From IMG/VR virus record IMGVR_UViG_3300036790_000419, positions 62,001-126,000 of that record: a stretch of 64,000 bases of DNA, one strand, 5' to 3'. The stretch is from a virus. Position numbers and translations under genes: made by a program. Under the pieces are notes generated by a model, which was given only the letters and a program-made list of their open reading frames with translations, was not told the origin of the DNA and ran no database searches. This document shows positions 38,262 through 46,924 of this stretch, piece by piece. Numbering within the stretch: the stretch's first letter is position 1; each line of letters opens with the position of its first letter.

Positions 38262-38951
38262 ATGCCATCCAACGACAGCTTCGAGTTCGACTACCCGCCG
38301 GGTTACGTCAAGCCGACGCACGAGTACGGCCAGTCGTACGGCGACGAGTTCCACGCTGAGGCGGTTCAGGAACTCCTGCTGTCCTATGCCGGCTTCACCC
38401 AGCGGGGCGTCACCCTGGCGGCCGGGCAGGGCGTGCTGCCGACTGGCTGCATCATCGCCCGGCACGTCGCCTCCGGCCGGTACTTCTCCTACCAGGCGGG
38501 CGCCACCGACGGGCGGCAGGTCCCGGTCGGCGTGCTGCGCGACTCCCGTGACACCGGCGGCCCCGGCGCGGCGAGCCTGTCCGCCTTCAACGCCGGCACC
38601 AACGGCGTGAACCCGGACGGCATCACGCTGGTCGGCGGCGCGGTCGTCTTCCCGGCGAGCCCGGGCGGCAAGGTGGCGACCGACGCGCTCGGCAACATGG
38701 TGGTGCGCGGCATCCTCAACGGCAACGTGGTCTCCGGCACCGACACGACCAACATCATCAACGGGCGCGGCCTCGGCTCCGGGGTCGGCCAGTCGATGGT
38801 GCTGCTCGGCGCGCGGTACGTGCCCTACGGCGGCGCGGTCTCCGGTGCCTCCCTCGGTGCCCCGTTCCCCGGCGGCCCGATGGACGGCGTGCCGCCGAGC
38901 AACGCGGGCGTGGTGCCGACCGGCGTCGGGGTCTCGGCGTTTATTTTCTGA
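38262..38951 (+). CDS. capsid decoration protein, lambda gpD-like
   Basis: 229 residues with GAGGAG upstream. GVTLAAGQGVLPTGCIIARHVASGRYFSYQ resembles the start of lambda D/HK97-type decoration domains; the remainder is Gly-rich beta. The N-terminus PPGYVKPTHEYGQSYG is shared with the 49-residue protein at 15887. The stop overlaps the next ATG in TGATG. Confidence 0.65.
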   Translation: MPSNDSFEFDYPPGYVKPTHEYGQSYGDEFHAEAVQELLLSYAGFTQRGVTLAAGQGVLPTGCIIARHVASGRYFSYQAGATDGRQVPVGVLRDSRDTGGPGAASLSAFNAGTNGVNPDGITLVGGAVVFPASPGGKVATDALGNMVVRGILNGNVVSGTDTTNIINGRGLGSGVGQSMVLLGARYVPYGGAVSGASLGAPFPGGPMDGVPPSNAGVVPTGVGVSAFIF

Positions 38952-39277
38952 TGGCTGACGGGCTGCTGTGGGCCTACAGCGGGCCTGCGCTCACGCAGGC
39001 GAAGAGCCCGCTCAACTCACCGTGGTTCGCGCTAGGGGGGCCACAGCTTTCTGCCAACAGCATCAGCCAGGCCCTGCTCTCATGGGCTGCGGCCGGGGGC
39101 ACCACCACGGTGACCGTGCAGGGCAGCTTTGACGGGGTGAACGTGGACGCGGACCTCACCTACACGGTGACGACAGGTACGCCGTTCAGCATCATTACCC
39201 CGTACTTCCGAGTGAACGTGGCACAGACCGTGGCAGATGCGACCAAGACCAAACTGGTTCTCGTTGGAAGGTCCTGA
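38951..39277 (+). CDS. beta-rich virion-region protein
   Basis: 108 residues. GGTTTVTVQGSFDGVNVDADLTYTVTTGTPFSIITPYFRVNVAQTV suggests an Ig-like or discoidin-like beta sandwich. It is coupled to the decoration gene. Likely a capsid accessory protein; not identified further. Confidence 0.55.
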   Translation: MADGLLWAYSGPALTQAKSPLNSPWFALGGPQLSANSISQALLSWAAAGGTTTVTVQGSFDGVNVDADLTYTVTTGTPFSIITPYFRVNVAQTVADATKTKLVLVGRS

Positions 39278-39280
39278 CCG

Positions 39281-39598
39281 GTGATTTACGCGCAAGTAAT
39301 TAGCATTCCTGCGAGTTCGGTCGTCGAGGTCTTCACGGAGATGGGTATCGACCCTCTCCGCTGCGAAGTCATTGTTCAGTTCGAGAGCCCGGTCGTTACC
39401 GGGATCGTGCTGTTTCTCGCGCAGGACGCTGCCGGAACCAATGTCGGGCCAGCGCTTGACACGGAGGCCGTGGGCAGCGGGGGGGCTGCGCTCCCGCTGG
39501 CTACCTCCCGTTTCTGCACGGATAAGGACCCGGTGTACCTCCAGAACACGCACAGCTCCGCAATTAACGTGGCAGTCGCGCTCACTGACCACCCCTAA
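39281..39598 (+). CDS. hypothetical virion-region protein
   Basis: 105 residues from GTG 39281. Beta-rich, slightly lower GC than its neighbours. No domain recognised. It follows the previous gene by 3 nt. Confidence 0.55.
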   Translation: MIYAQVISIPASSVVEVFTEMGIDPLRCEVIVQFESPVVTGIVLFLAQDAAGTNVGPALDTEAVGSGGAALPLATSRFCTDKDPVYLQNTHSSAINVAVALTDHP

Positions 39599-39603
39599 CC
39601 CCG

Positions 39604-39617
39604 CCGATAGCCCGGTC
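39604..39617 (+). promoter_or_regulatory. CCGATAG motif 7 nt before GTG 39618
   Basis: CCGATAGCCCGGTC then GTG. Confidence 0.5.
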
Positions 39618-39959
39618 GTGTGGGTTCCGTGGAGGACTCTTCAGGTCGTGCTCCAGAAGATGGAGGCACGGCTCGACCAGCGGCTGTCACAGCTTGACAG
39701 CAGACTAGGAGCTGTAATGGCATCGCAGGATGACATCGACGCGGCAGTCACGCAGATCAACACCACGCTGGGCGACCTGCAGGCGCAGTCGACGGCCATC
39801 GGCACGGACGTGACCGCCATCCAGGCCGCGCTCGCGGCCCTCCCGGCGGACGTGGACACCTCGGCCCTCAACGCCGCGGTGGCCTCGCTCGCGCAGAACC
39901 AGGCGAGCCTGGACACCTCGGTCGGCGGCCTGTCCGCCGTGGTGCCGCCTGTCTCCTGA
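39618..39959 (+). CDS. coiled-coil protein
   Basis: 113 residues from GTG 39618, start chosen by the motif (ATG 39717 would give 80). VLQKMEARLDQRLSQLDSRLGAV, then DIDAAVTQINTTLGDLQAQ and similar repeats form a continuous coiled coil, like the trimeric stalk of a head fibre. Intrinsic terminator follows. Confidence 0.55.
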   Translation: MWVPWRTLQVVLQKMEARLDQRLSQLDSRLGAVMASQDDIDAAVTQINTTLGDLQAQSTAIGTDVTAIQAALAALPADVDTSALNAAVASLAQNQASLDTSVGGLSAVVPPVS

Positions 39960-39988
39960 GATTGACGGTTGCGCAGTACACCGCCAGT

Positions 39989-40026
39989 GCCAGCCCCCGG
40001 ACCCACCCTCCGGGGGCCGGCTTTTT
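39989..40026 (+). terminator. intrinsic terminator before the endonuclease
   Basis: GCCAGCCCCCGGA/TCCGGGGGCCGGC stem (one mismatch) and TTTTT. Confidence 0.8.
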
Positions 40027-40045
40027 GCTATAGCCCTGTTCTGCG

Positions 40046-40861
40046 CTAGGGCTCTGTTCGAACTGTCGGCCGGGCTTTTCGCGACCGAGGTACCTGTGTC
40101 CGGACTGGCCAAGCATGCCAGGGCTGCGGGCAGGCGTCGTTTCTGTGGCGCTCGATGTAGTCGGCTGCGGCCCGGAGCCAGTCCGGGTTGTCGTCGAACA
40201 GCCCGATCCCCTGGTTGTGCCGGTGGCACAGCAGGTCCCGGAGATGATCAGTAGCGTGGTCGTGGTCGACCGGCAGGCCCCAGTTCCCTTCTCGCCAGTT
40301 CTGCGTAGGGGGAGGTGACGGCGGTTCCCCGCAGATCGCGCAGCGGTTGCCCTGGGCCGCGACCATCTCCTGGTACTGCTCGGGCGTGACCCCGTAACGA
40401 CGGAAGCGCTCACTGAGCCGCCATGGTGCGTTTATCTCCCGGCAGCTTCTTGAGCAGTACGCCTGATTTCCTTTACCGTGGCTGTTTCCTTTAACGACGA
40501 ATTCGCGGGAGAGCAGGTGCCGTCCGTCCTCATCACGTTCGGGTAGCTCACAGCGTGGGTTGGCGCACACGAGTGTGAAGTCTGGGCGGCCAGGGCAGTC
40601 TGCTCCGCAGGTCTTGCTGTCTGCCCTGGACGGCTGATACGTGCGCTGGCATTTCTCGCACTGCCGTGGTCCGGGCTTCAGGTCTTCGAACATGCCCGCG
40701 CTGTCTCGGGTCCCTCCGCGTTTCCTGTTTGAGAGGGTCATCGCGCAGTTCCGGCCGGTTGAAGGCGGGCATGCCTCTTGCTTCCTGCGTACTGGTGTGA
40801 ACTCTGCTTGGCAGATCACGCAGTTTCTGGGTTGAGCCCCAGCTAGTCGTCCCTGTGCCAT
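40046..40861 (-). CDS. endonuclease VII-like HNH endonuclease
   Basis: 271 residues on the minus strand. The C-terminal part YGVTPEQYQEMVAAQGNRCAICGEPP ... LPVDHDHATDHLRDLLCHRHNQGIGLFDDNPDWLRAAADYI is the recombination endonuclease VII family. The N-terminal half has three further Cys clusters (CVICQ, CEKCQ, CxxxCxxR), zinc ribbons that may aid DNA recognition. Opposite orientation, lower GC and position next to the capsid gene fit a selfish homing-type insertion. Confidence 0.8.
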   Translation of the reverse strand: MAQGRLAGAQPRNCVICQAEFTPVRRKQEACPPSTGRNCAMTLSNRKRGGTRDSAGMFEDLKPGPRQCEKCQRTYQPSRADSKTCGADCPGRPDFTLVCANPRCELPERDEDGRHLLSREFVVKGNSHGKGNQAYCSRSCREINAPWRLSERFRRYGVTPEQYQEMVAAQGNRCAICGEPPSPPPTQNWREGNWGLPVDHDHATDHLRDLLCHRHNQGIGLFDDNPDWLRAAADYIERHRNDACPQPWHAWPVRTQVPRSRKARPTVRTEP

Positions 40862-40875
40862 GGTTCTTCTCCCCG

Positions 40876-40890
40876 CCGATTAGACACGCG
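40876..40890 (+). promoter_or_regulatory. CCGATTA motif upstream of the capsid gene
   Basis: CCGATTAGACACGC then GTA; nearly the same as CCGATTAGACGTGC before the major tail gene (55292). Here the start codon is about 100 nt downstream. Confidence 0.55.
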
Positions 40891-40992
40891 TAAAGGCCAG
40901 CCATGTGGCCCGGTGATTCGGGCGGCGCAGGCCGGGCACCCGCAGGTGTCGCTGCTACAGACATTTATTAGTCTACACCAGCTCACTAAGGG

Positions 40993-42201
40993 GTGGTCGA
41001 GATTCCTGACATAAGTCTACTCGAACCGGTAGTGCTACGCGGAGTAGTCGAGAAGTTCGTGACTCCGGAGACCCTGCTGCTGCTGAACAGGCTCGACCAG
41101 ACCCCCTGGCCTTTCCCCAGCGCCACCTGGGACGTGGTGAAGGGCAGCCGCGCGGTCGCCAAGCCGAACGTGCCCAACAGCGAGGCGCACATCATCTCCC
41201 GGCTCGGCCGCAGCCAGGAGTCCGCGAGCTTCATCTACCTGCGCGAGAAGAAGGTCTTCGAGCCGACCACGCTGCACTGGCTGAGGACGCCGGGCGAGAT
41301 CGCCCGCATCAACGCCGAGCAGGCGGTGCTGCGCGAGATCAACGACCTCAACCAGCGGTTCGACAACTTCGCGGAGTGGAGCTGCTGGCAGGCCCTGGGC
41401 GGGGCGATCCAGTACAACTACGCGGACATCCAGGCGACGGTCGACTACAAGTTCCCGTCGAGCCACTTCGTAACGCCCGCCGTGCCGTGGGTCACCAACA
41501 CCGCGCTGGGCTACTACACCACCGGCGGCACGTCGGTGAACAGCGGGGCGCCGGGCAGCGCGGCAACGCTCGGCCAGGCCAACACGAACCTGAACACCGG
41601 CGGTGCCGGCGGCATCACCTACGCCACCCCGGTCGGCATCATCGAGGACGTCCGGTCCTGGAAGAGGCTGCTGCAGGTGCACGGCCGGGTGCCCGCCAAG
41701 GAGACCTTCGGTACCTCGGTCACCATGGCGGGCCTGATGGAGGCCTGGGTGAGTGCCACGCAGGCCTCCACCGTGTCCATCCCGGCGACCATGCTGTCCG
41801 ACCGGATGAAGGACGAGTACTACTCGACCGGCATCATGACCGGCTTCATGGGCTTGACCTGGACCACGGTGGAGCAGGTCTTCGAGTCTGACCTCGGCAA
41901 CCTGACGTTCTTCGTCCCGGACGGCCAGCTCTACATCGGGAACTACACCGACCAGCGGCCGGTGGAGATCCTGGTGGGCCCGACGGCCGATGACGAGGCG
42001 CCCCAGGGCTTCACCGGCAAGTACGCGAAGACCTGGAAGGAGAAGGACCCGTCGGCCAGGCAGTACCTCCTGGAATGGCACCTCCTGCCGATCGTGACCA
42101 GGCCGGAGCAGATGCTGGTGGCCACCAACGTCATCTCGGCCGGCGAGGACAACGCCGCGCCCGCGGGCTACTACAACGGCGGCGCCGGGTCGGTCGACTA
42201 A
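40993..42201 (+). CDS. major capsid protein
   Basis: 402 residues from GTG 40993. LVLRG-type N-terminus, WDVVKGSRAVAKPNVPN, TWTTVEQVFESDLGNLTFFVPDGQLYIGN and the C-terminal QYLLEWHLLPIVTRPEQMLVATNVI fit the lambda E-like HK97-fold capsid family. It has its own motif upstream and a strong terminator downstream, consistent with separate high-level expression. Confidence 0.7.
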   Translation: MVEIPDISLLEPVVLRGVVEKFVTPETLLLLNRLDQTPWPFPSATWDVVKGSRAVAKPNVPNSEAHIISRLGRSQESASFIYLREKKVFEPTTLHWLRTPGEIARINAEQAVLREINDLNQRFDNFAEWSCWQALGGAIQYNYADIQATVDYKFPSSHFVTPAVPWVTNTALGYYTTGGTSVNSGAPGSAATLGQANTNLNTGGAGGITYATPVGIIEDVRSWKRLLQVHGRVPAKETFGTSVTMAGLMEAWVSATQASTVSIPATMLSDRMKDEYYSTGIMTGFMGLTWTTVEQVFESDLGNLTFFVPDGQLYIGNYTDQRPVEILVGPTADDEAPQGFTGKYAKTWKEKDPSARQYLLEWHLLPIVTRPEQMLVATNVISAGEDNAAPAGYYNGGAGSVD

Positions 42202-42234
42202 GCTGAGGCCAGCTCTGCCCTAGAGCTGCGGTTG

Positions 42235-42272
42235 CGGAGAGCCCCCGGTAGTAGACGGCCGGGGGCTCTCCG
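42235..42272 (+). terminator. terminator after the capsid gene
   Basis: Perfect 14-bp stem CGGAGAGCCCCCGG/CCGGGGGCTCTCCG. Confidence 0.8.
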
Positions 42273-42432
42273 CGCCCGGGCGTAGTAGTTACCGTGCCGC
42301 GGCACGGGCCCTCCTCCCCGGACCCGGCACCGGGAATGAGGGAGGGGCGGAGGCAAACTGCTGGCCCGGAACGAGACACGCCGGCCCCGGCCGACGGCGA
42401 GGATCTCCGGGCAGAGCCGCTAGCCGTCCCTC

Positions 42433-42510
42433 CCGATTTCCGGGTATGCTCCGTGACTGCTAAGGGGATTCACCGTCAGGGCCGCCTTGCCCGCTAAGCC
42501 CTGGCCTCGA
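42433..42510 (+). other. small transcription unit between two terminators
   Basis: CCGATTT motif, 6 nt, ATG 42446 opening a 5-codon frame (MLRDC), overlapped by GTG 42453 with a 14-codon frame ending 42497. It is bounded by the capsid terminator (42235) and another hairpin (42511), so it could be a short regulatory RNA or micropeptide. The rest of 42202-42563 contains only GC-rich sequence and the palindrome GTGCCGCGGCAC. Confidence 0.4.
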
Positions 42511-42537
42511 AGGGGCCCGGCCCGCAACCGGGCCCCT
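42511..42537 (+). terminator. second terminator after the capsid gene
   Basis: AGGGGCCCGG/CCGGGCCCCT stem with loop CCCGCAA. Confidence 0.7.
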
Positions 42538-42549
42538 CTCGTGTTTCCG

Positions 42550-42563
42550 CCGATTGCCCTCGC
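42550..42563 (+). promoter_or_regulatory. CCGATTG motif 7 nt before ATG 42564
   Basis: CCGATTGCCCTCGC then ATG; first start after a terminator. Confidence 0.65.
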
Positions 42564-43274
42564 ATGGCAGGACTGAGCGGCGAGCAGGCCGTTATCGACG
42601 TGGTGGCCCTCTCCGAGCGGCTGTGCCCCAGCACCTCCAACGAAACCGCCGCAAGACTGGAACTGCCGCCCGAGGTTCCAGCGGAAATTGGGCCCTCCTG
42701 CGCGCTCGGGCACCCCAACGCGCCCGGCATGCGGTTCTGCGGCGCGTGCGGGCTGCCGGTCGGCGCGTCCATCCCGGTGCGCGGCGAGCCCCAGCGGCCC
42801 AAGCCGGCCGGCCAGCTGACCCCGGCGGAGAAAGCGGAGCGCGAGCGGCAGCACGCTGAGGCCGTGGCCGCCGCCGCGCGGTTCGAGAACCAGCCCCAGC
42901 GGTTCGTGCCGGCTGAGGGCGAGGCCGTGCTCATCCACTTCGTGGCCGACGGGCTGACCGCGTTCGGCCAGGTCTGGTACCGCGGGCAGGAGCTGCAGAT
43001 CGGCCCGGATCACCCGCGCTGGGCCGAGGCCCTGGGGTGGATCACCCTTAACCGCTTCCAGCAGGCCAGTCGCTGGGGTGAGCAGAAGTTCGACTTCGGC
43101 CCCTGGCCCGGCCGCCGCCACGTCGATGCCCTGGGCAGCTTCGAGCAGCTGACCGGCACCGACCCTCAGGGCAACAAGGTGGCCATCACCGGGCCGACCG
43201 AGCAGCAACTGCGCGACGCGGACGCGGCGGAGCGCAGGCGCGGCCGGGCGGTGCCCGCCCCGGCGTTCGGGTAA
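42564..43274 (+). CDS. zinc-ribbon-containing virion-region protein
   Basis: 236 residues from the motif-placed ATG 42564. A ribbon C-x-LGHPN..GMRFCGACG (residues about 50-65) resembles the zinc ribbon of actinophage head-tail proteins. The second half (AVLIHFVADGLTAFGQVWYRGQELQIG) is a beta domain. Exact role unknown. Confidence 0.55.
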   Translation: MAGLSGEQAVIDVVALSERLCPSTSNETAARLELPPEVPAEIGPSCALGHPNAPGMRFCGACGLPVGASIPVRGEPQRPKPAGQLTPAEKAERERQHAEAVAAAARFENQPQRFVPAEGEAVLIHFVADGLTAFGQVWYRGQELQIGPDHPRWAEALGWITLNRFQQASRWGEQKFDFGPWPGRRHVDALGSFEQLTGTDPQGNKVAITGPTEQQLRDADAAERRRGRAVPAPAFG

Positions 43275-43279
43275 CCGCC

Positions 43280-44815
43280 GTGGCGCTGCCGGGCGGCCTG
43301 GCCACGGTCGAGGTCACCGGGCTGAACCTGCTGTCGCTGGACGGCACGCCGCTGTCCGGCACCGTAATCTTCAGCGTTGACGGGCCGGTCGCCGCTCCGG
43401 CGGTCAGCGCGCTGCTGGAGGGCTCGGCCGCGGCGGAAGTGCAGGACGGGGTGATGGAGCCGCTGGTCATCCCGGCTACCGACTGCGTCTCCCCCGGCTT
43501 CTCCTACACGGTCACGCAGCGGCTGACCACCCCGGACGGGCCGGGCGGCAACCCGGTGCCGTCCGCCGGGGTGGCCATCCCGTCGAGCCTGGGCCCGTCG
43601 GTCGACCTGTCGTCCCTGGTGCCGTCGGCTCCTGTCCCCCCGCCGTCGGCATTCGGCACGGCCAACACCTGGGCGCAGACCCAGGCCTTTGAGGGCTCCC
43701 CGCCCCTGCTCGTGCCTGAGGGCGCAGCGGACGGCTACGTGTGGACCTCGGACGCTGACGGGGGCGGCAGCTGGCAGCCGGCCGGCGGTGGCGTCCCCGG
43801 CTCCGGCACGGTCACCTCGGTCAGCGTCGCGAGCGCCAACGGGTTCGCCGGCACGGTCGCCAACCCGGGCACCGTGCCGCAGCTCACGCTCAAGACCACG
43901 GTCACGGGGCTGCTGAAGGGCAGCAGCGCCGCCGGCGCGGTCGCCGCCGCGGCCGCGGGTACCGACTACCTCGCGCCGGGCGGCTCGGGCGCGGCCCTGA
44001 CGGGCATCACCGCCGCGCAGGCCGGCGCGGACGCCGCCGGCGCTGCCGCCAGTGCCCAGGCGGCCAGCCTGCAGAAGTCCGCCAGCCTGGGCGACGTCGC
44101 CTCGCCCGCCACGGCCAGGGCTAACCTGGGCCTCGGGTCGGCGGCGGTCCAGTCGTCCGCCGCATTCGACGCGGCGGGCGCCGCGTCGGCCGTCGAGGCC
44201 CTGGCGCTGCTCATCGCGAGCAACCTGTCAGACCTGCAGTCGGCGGCGACCGCTCGCTCCAACCTGGGGCTCGGCACCGCTGCCACCCAGGCGTCGGGCG
44301 CGTTCGACGCGGCAGGCGCGGCGGCTTCGGCGCAGTCAGCGGCCGAGGCTTTCGCGTCCGGGCTGCAGCCGTCCTCAGGCAGCCCGCTGGCGGTCACTGA
44401 CGGCGGCACCGGCCTGTCGGCTGCGTCGCTGGCCGTGCTGCTCGCCAGCCTGCTCGCGGCCGGCGGCGGGGCGATGGGCGCGGGCCTCGCGCCGAAGGTC
44501 GTCTCGCTGTCCCAGTCGGGCGGGTCGGTCGCCGTTGACGCGAGCGCCGGCAACGCGCTCAACCTGACGCTCACCGCTTCCGGCTGGACGATAGCCAACC
44601 CGTCCGGCCCCGCCGACGCGGAGGTGATCCGCTTCCGGATCACGCAGGGCGCCGGCGGCTCGTTCACCGTGGCGTGGGGCAGCGCCTACGACTTCGGGTC
44701 TGGCAGTGCCCCGACGCTGAGCACCGCCGCCGGCAAGGTCGACATCATCGCCTTCGAGTACGTCAGCTCCAACAGCAAGTGGTGCTGCCTTAACAACGGG
44801 GGCCTGGATTACTGA
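43280..44815 (+). CDS. fibre protein with phage-fibre repeats
   Basis: 511 residues. N-terminal beta domain, proline-rich linker, then repeats of the type ATARANLGLGSAAVQSSAAFDAAGAA and LSDLQSAATARSNLGLGTAAT, the classic tail-fibre repeat. The C-terminal domain WTIANPSGPADAEVIRFRITQGAGGSFTVAWGSAYDF is a common fibre tip. Located in the head region, so a head fibre is as likely as a tail fibre. Ends in TGATG overlap. Confidence 0.65.
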   Translation: MALPGGLATVEVTGLNLLSLDGTPLSGTVIFSVDGPVAAPAVSALLEGSAAAEVQDGVMEPLVIPATDCVSPGFSYTVTQRLTTPDGPGGNPVPSAGVAIPSSLGPSVDLSSLVPSAPVPPPSAFGTANTWAQTQAFEGSPPLLVPEGAADGYVWTSDADGGGSWQPAGGGVPGSGTVTSVSVASANGFAGTVANPGTVPQLTLKTTVTGLLKGSSAAGAVAAAAAGTDYLAPGGSGAALTGITAAQAGADAAGAAASAQAASLQKSASLGDVASPATARANLGLGSAAVQSSAAFDAAGAASAVEALALLIASNLSDLQSAATARSNLGLGTAATQASGAFDAAGAAASAQSAAEAFASGLQPSSGSPLAVTDGGTGLSAASLAVLLASLLAAGGGAMGAGLAPKVVSLSQSGGSVAVDASAGNALNLTLTASGWTIANPSGPADAEVIRFRITQGAGGSFTVAWGSAYDFGSGSAPTLSTAAGKVDIIAFEYVSSNSKWCCLNNGGLDY

Positions 44816-45504
44816 TGGCTGTCAGCTTCCCCGCGACTGCCAGCGACGTCACTGTCGTGCAGGGGCTGGCGACCATGGCCGGAGCGCCGCCGGCGAACAC
44901 GGCCGACGGGGACGTGCTGGTCGCGGTCGCCTCCACCCGCACCGGGGCCGTTACCCCGCCGGCCGGGTGGACGAGCGTGGCGCCCCTGTTCGGGGTGGAC
45001 GGCGGCGCGGTCGTCCACGTGCTGCCCGTGCCTGCCACGGGGTCGCTGCCCGGGAGCTGGACATGGTCGGCGGGTTCGGCCCGGTCGTCGCTGATCATCG
45101 CCCGGGTGGCCGGCGCGTCGCTGGCCAGCCCGGTGTCACAGGCGGGGACGCCGGGCTCGGGCGGGACCGACAGCCCGAACGGGCTGCCGCTGGTGCTGCC
45201 CGGCGTCACCGCGGGCGGCGGCGTGCTCGCGTTCGTGTTCACCTACTTCACCGCCACCGCCCCGCCGACGGCGTACGTGCCGGGGATGACGCAACTGGCG
45301 GTCGCGACCACCGCCGGATCCAACAGGTCGGGTACCGGCCTGTGGGGGATGACCGCCACCGGGGCAACCGGCGACGTCACCTGCGCGGACACCTCCACCT
45401 GGGCGTCCGGCGCGGCGACAGGCCAGTCGGGCGTGCTGGTCGGCATCGCCGCCGCCTCCGCGCCGGCCGCTCCCTCCGGCCTGCTCATGACCGGGATCAT
45501 CTGA
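44815..45504 (+). CDS. putative adhesin or fibre-associated protein
   Basis: 229 residues. PPAGWTSVAPLFGVDGGAVVHVLPV, then SLIIARVAG and TYFTATAPPT are typical of a beta-sandwich found in phage appendage proteins. It is coupled to the fibre gene and resembles the product at 56003 in general design. Possible receptor- or surface-binding protein. Confidence 0.5.
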   Translation: MAVSFPATASDVTVVQGLATMAGAPPANTADGDVLVAVASTRTGAVTPPAGWTSVAPLFGVDGGAVVHVLPVPATGSLPGSWTWSAGSARSSLIIARVAGASLASPVSQAGTPGSGGTDSPNGLPLVLPGVTAGGGVLAFVFTYFTATAPPTAYVPGMTQLAVATTAGSNRSGTGLWGMTATGATGDVTCADTSTWASGAATGQSGVLVGIAAASAPAAPSGLLMTGII

Positions 45505-45508
45505 CTGT

Positions 45509-45522
45509 CCGATTAGCGGTGC
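45509..45522 (+). promoter_or_regulatory. CCGATTA motif 7 nt before ATG 45523
   Basis: CCGATTAGCGGTGC then ATG. That ATG opens a 7-codon frame (MAFARLP) whose TGA overlaps the GTG at 45543, so the micro-frame may couple translation to the adaptor gene. Confidence 0.6.
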
Positions 45523-45542
45523 ATGGCGTTCGCGAGGCTGCC

Positions 45543-46121
45543 GTGACCTGGCCGGTGCCGACCGTCACGGAGCTGGCCGAGTACACCGGCCGGCCGGTAA
45601 CCGGCTACACCAGCTACGTCAATTCGGCGCTGCTGCAGTCCGCGATGATGTTCACCGTCCTGGCTGAGCTGGGCGCGGACGACTACGGGGGCATGCGACC
45701 GGACTTCCAGGCCCTGGCGAACATGGGCATCATGGCGATGGGGGACTACCTGTACCTGCGCTGGCCGTACGCGCAGGCCCTGGCGAGCCCGATGCAGAGC
45801 GAGACGATCGGCTCCTACTCCTACTCCAAGCCGGTCGAGCAGATGGCCCGCAACGCGCAGGCCATCGAGGTGACCTCGGAGAAGACCGGGGTTGACATGT
45901 TCGACCTGGCGGTACGCCGCCTGGCCCGGCGGCGCTCGATGAACGGCGTGTTCTTCGGGCAGATCACAGGCTTCGAAAAGCGCGCCCGCGAAGACCTGGC
46001 GTACGTCAAGTGGGATCCTGACGAGGAGCGCATGGTGCTGGTCGGGCCGGCGGATAGAGATCAAATTGATTTCCAGTTCTTCAGCATCAGCTCCGAGTCC
46101 TTCCCCGGCGATCCTGCGTAG
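45543..46121 (+). CDS. head-to-tail adaptor
   Basis: 192 residues from GTG 45543. TVTELAEYTGRPVTGYTSYVNSALLQSAMMFTVLAEL, YGGMRPDFQALANMGIMAMGDYLYLRWPYAQALASPMQSETIGSYSYSK is the pattern of actinophage head-tail adaptor proteins (gp6-like), which seal the portal after packaging. Preceded by an overlapping micro-frame. Confidence 0.65.
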   Translation: MTWPVPTVTELAEYTGRPVTGYTSYVNSALLQSAMMFTVLAELGADDYGGMRPDFQALANMGIMAMGDYLYLRWPYAQALASPMQSETIGSYSYSKPVEQMARNAQAIEVTSEKTGVDMFDLAVRRLARRRSMNGVFFGQITGFEKRAREDLAYVKWDPDEERMVLVGPADRDQIDFQFFSISSESFPGDPA

Positions 46122-46141
46122 ATGTCATATACACTGACGCT

Positions 46142-46924
46142 ATGCCTAGTGGAAGACCGCCAACTATTCACCTGACACCTGGCCAGCGCATTGGCCGGGG
46201 TGTCGTCATCGATCCGGAAATCCGGCTAGCTCGCACGGCTGCGATGCCGAAAGGGCGGCGCGGCGCGAGACTCCAGTGCGATTGCGGCACGGTCTACGAG
46301 GCCGACATAGGCAGTCTGGTGGAGCGCAAGGGCCGGATCAACACCACGTCCTGCGGCTGCGTGCAGCGGGAAACCTCAGCCCGTATCGGGCGGCAGACCG
46401 TGCTGTACGCACAGACGGCCCGCTGGCAAGCTCGCGGGCTGGATGGCCTTTGTGCTGCGCGGAAGTCGGACTACCAGCGCTGGTCGAACATGATGGCACG
46501 CTGTTATAACCCGGAGTACCCGAGGTACCCGGATTGGGGCGGCCGGGGCATCCGGGTCTGCGAGCGCTGGCACGACTTCCGCTTGTTCCTGGAGGACATC
46601 GACCGGCTGCTTGGCCCTTGTCCGGACGGTTACACACTGGACCGGACCGACAACAACAGCGGTTACGCACCAGGCAAGGTCCGGTGGGCTTCCTACTCAA
46701 CGCAGAACCGGAACCGGCGCAAGAACAAGGGCGCAACCTCTCAGTACCGGGGGGTTAGCTGGGATACGAGCCGACGTAGGTGGCAAGCCAAGATTCAGGT
46801 AGCTGGCCGTACCGTATCGCTGGGCCGGTTCACTGATGAAGAAGACGCGCACAAGGCATACCTGGCAGCAGTGCGCGGCCTGCCTGGCGATCCGGGCTTA
46901 GCACGTAGTACGGGGCATGAGTGA
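46142..46924 (+). CDS. AP2-domain HNH homing endonuclease
   Basis: 260 residues. N-terminal Cys-rich module (CDCGTVYEAD...SCGC), HNH-like centre (YQRWSNMMARCYNPEYPRYPDWGGRGIRVCERWHDFRLFLEDI) and a C-terminal AP2 domain YRGVSWDTSRRRWQAKIQVAGRTVSLGRFTDEEDAHKAYLAA. GC is lower than in neighbours. It ends 8 nt inside the next gene, so insertion left that gene's start region intact. Free-standing homing endonuclease. Confidence 0.85.
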   Translation: MPSGRPPTIHLTPGQRIGRGVVIDPEIRLARTAAMPKGRRGARLQCDCGTVYEADIGSLVERKGRINTTSCGCVQRETSARIGRQTVLYAQTARWQARGLDGLCAARKSDYQRWSNMMARCYNPEYPRYPDWGGRGIRVCERWHDFRLFLEDIDRLLGPCPDGYTLDRTDNNSGYAPGKVRWASYSTQNRNRRKNKGATSQYRGVSWDTSRRRWQAKIQVAGRTVSLGRFTDEEDAHKAYLAAVRGLPGDPGLARSTGHE

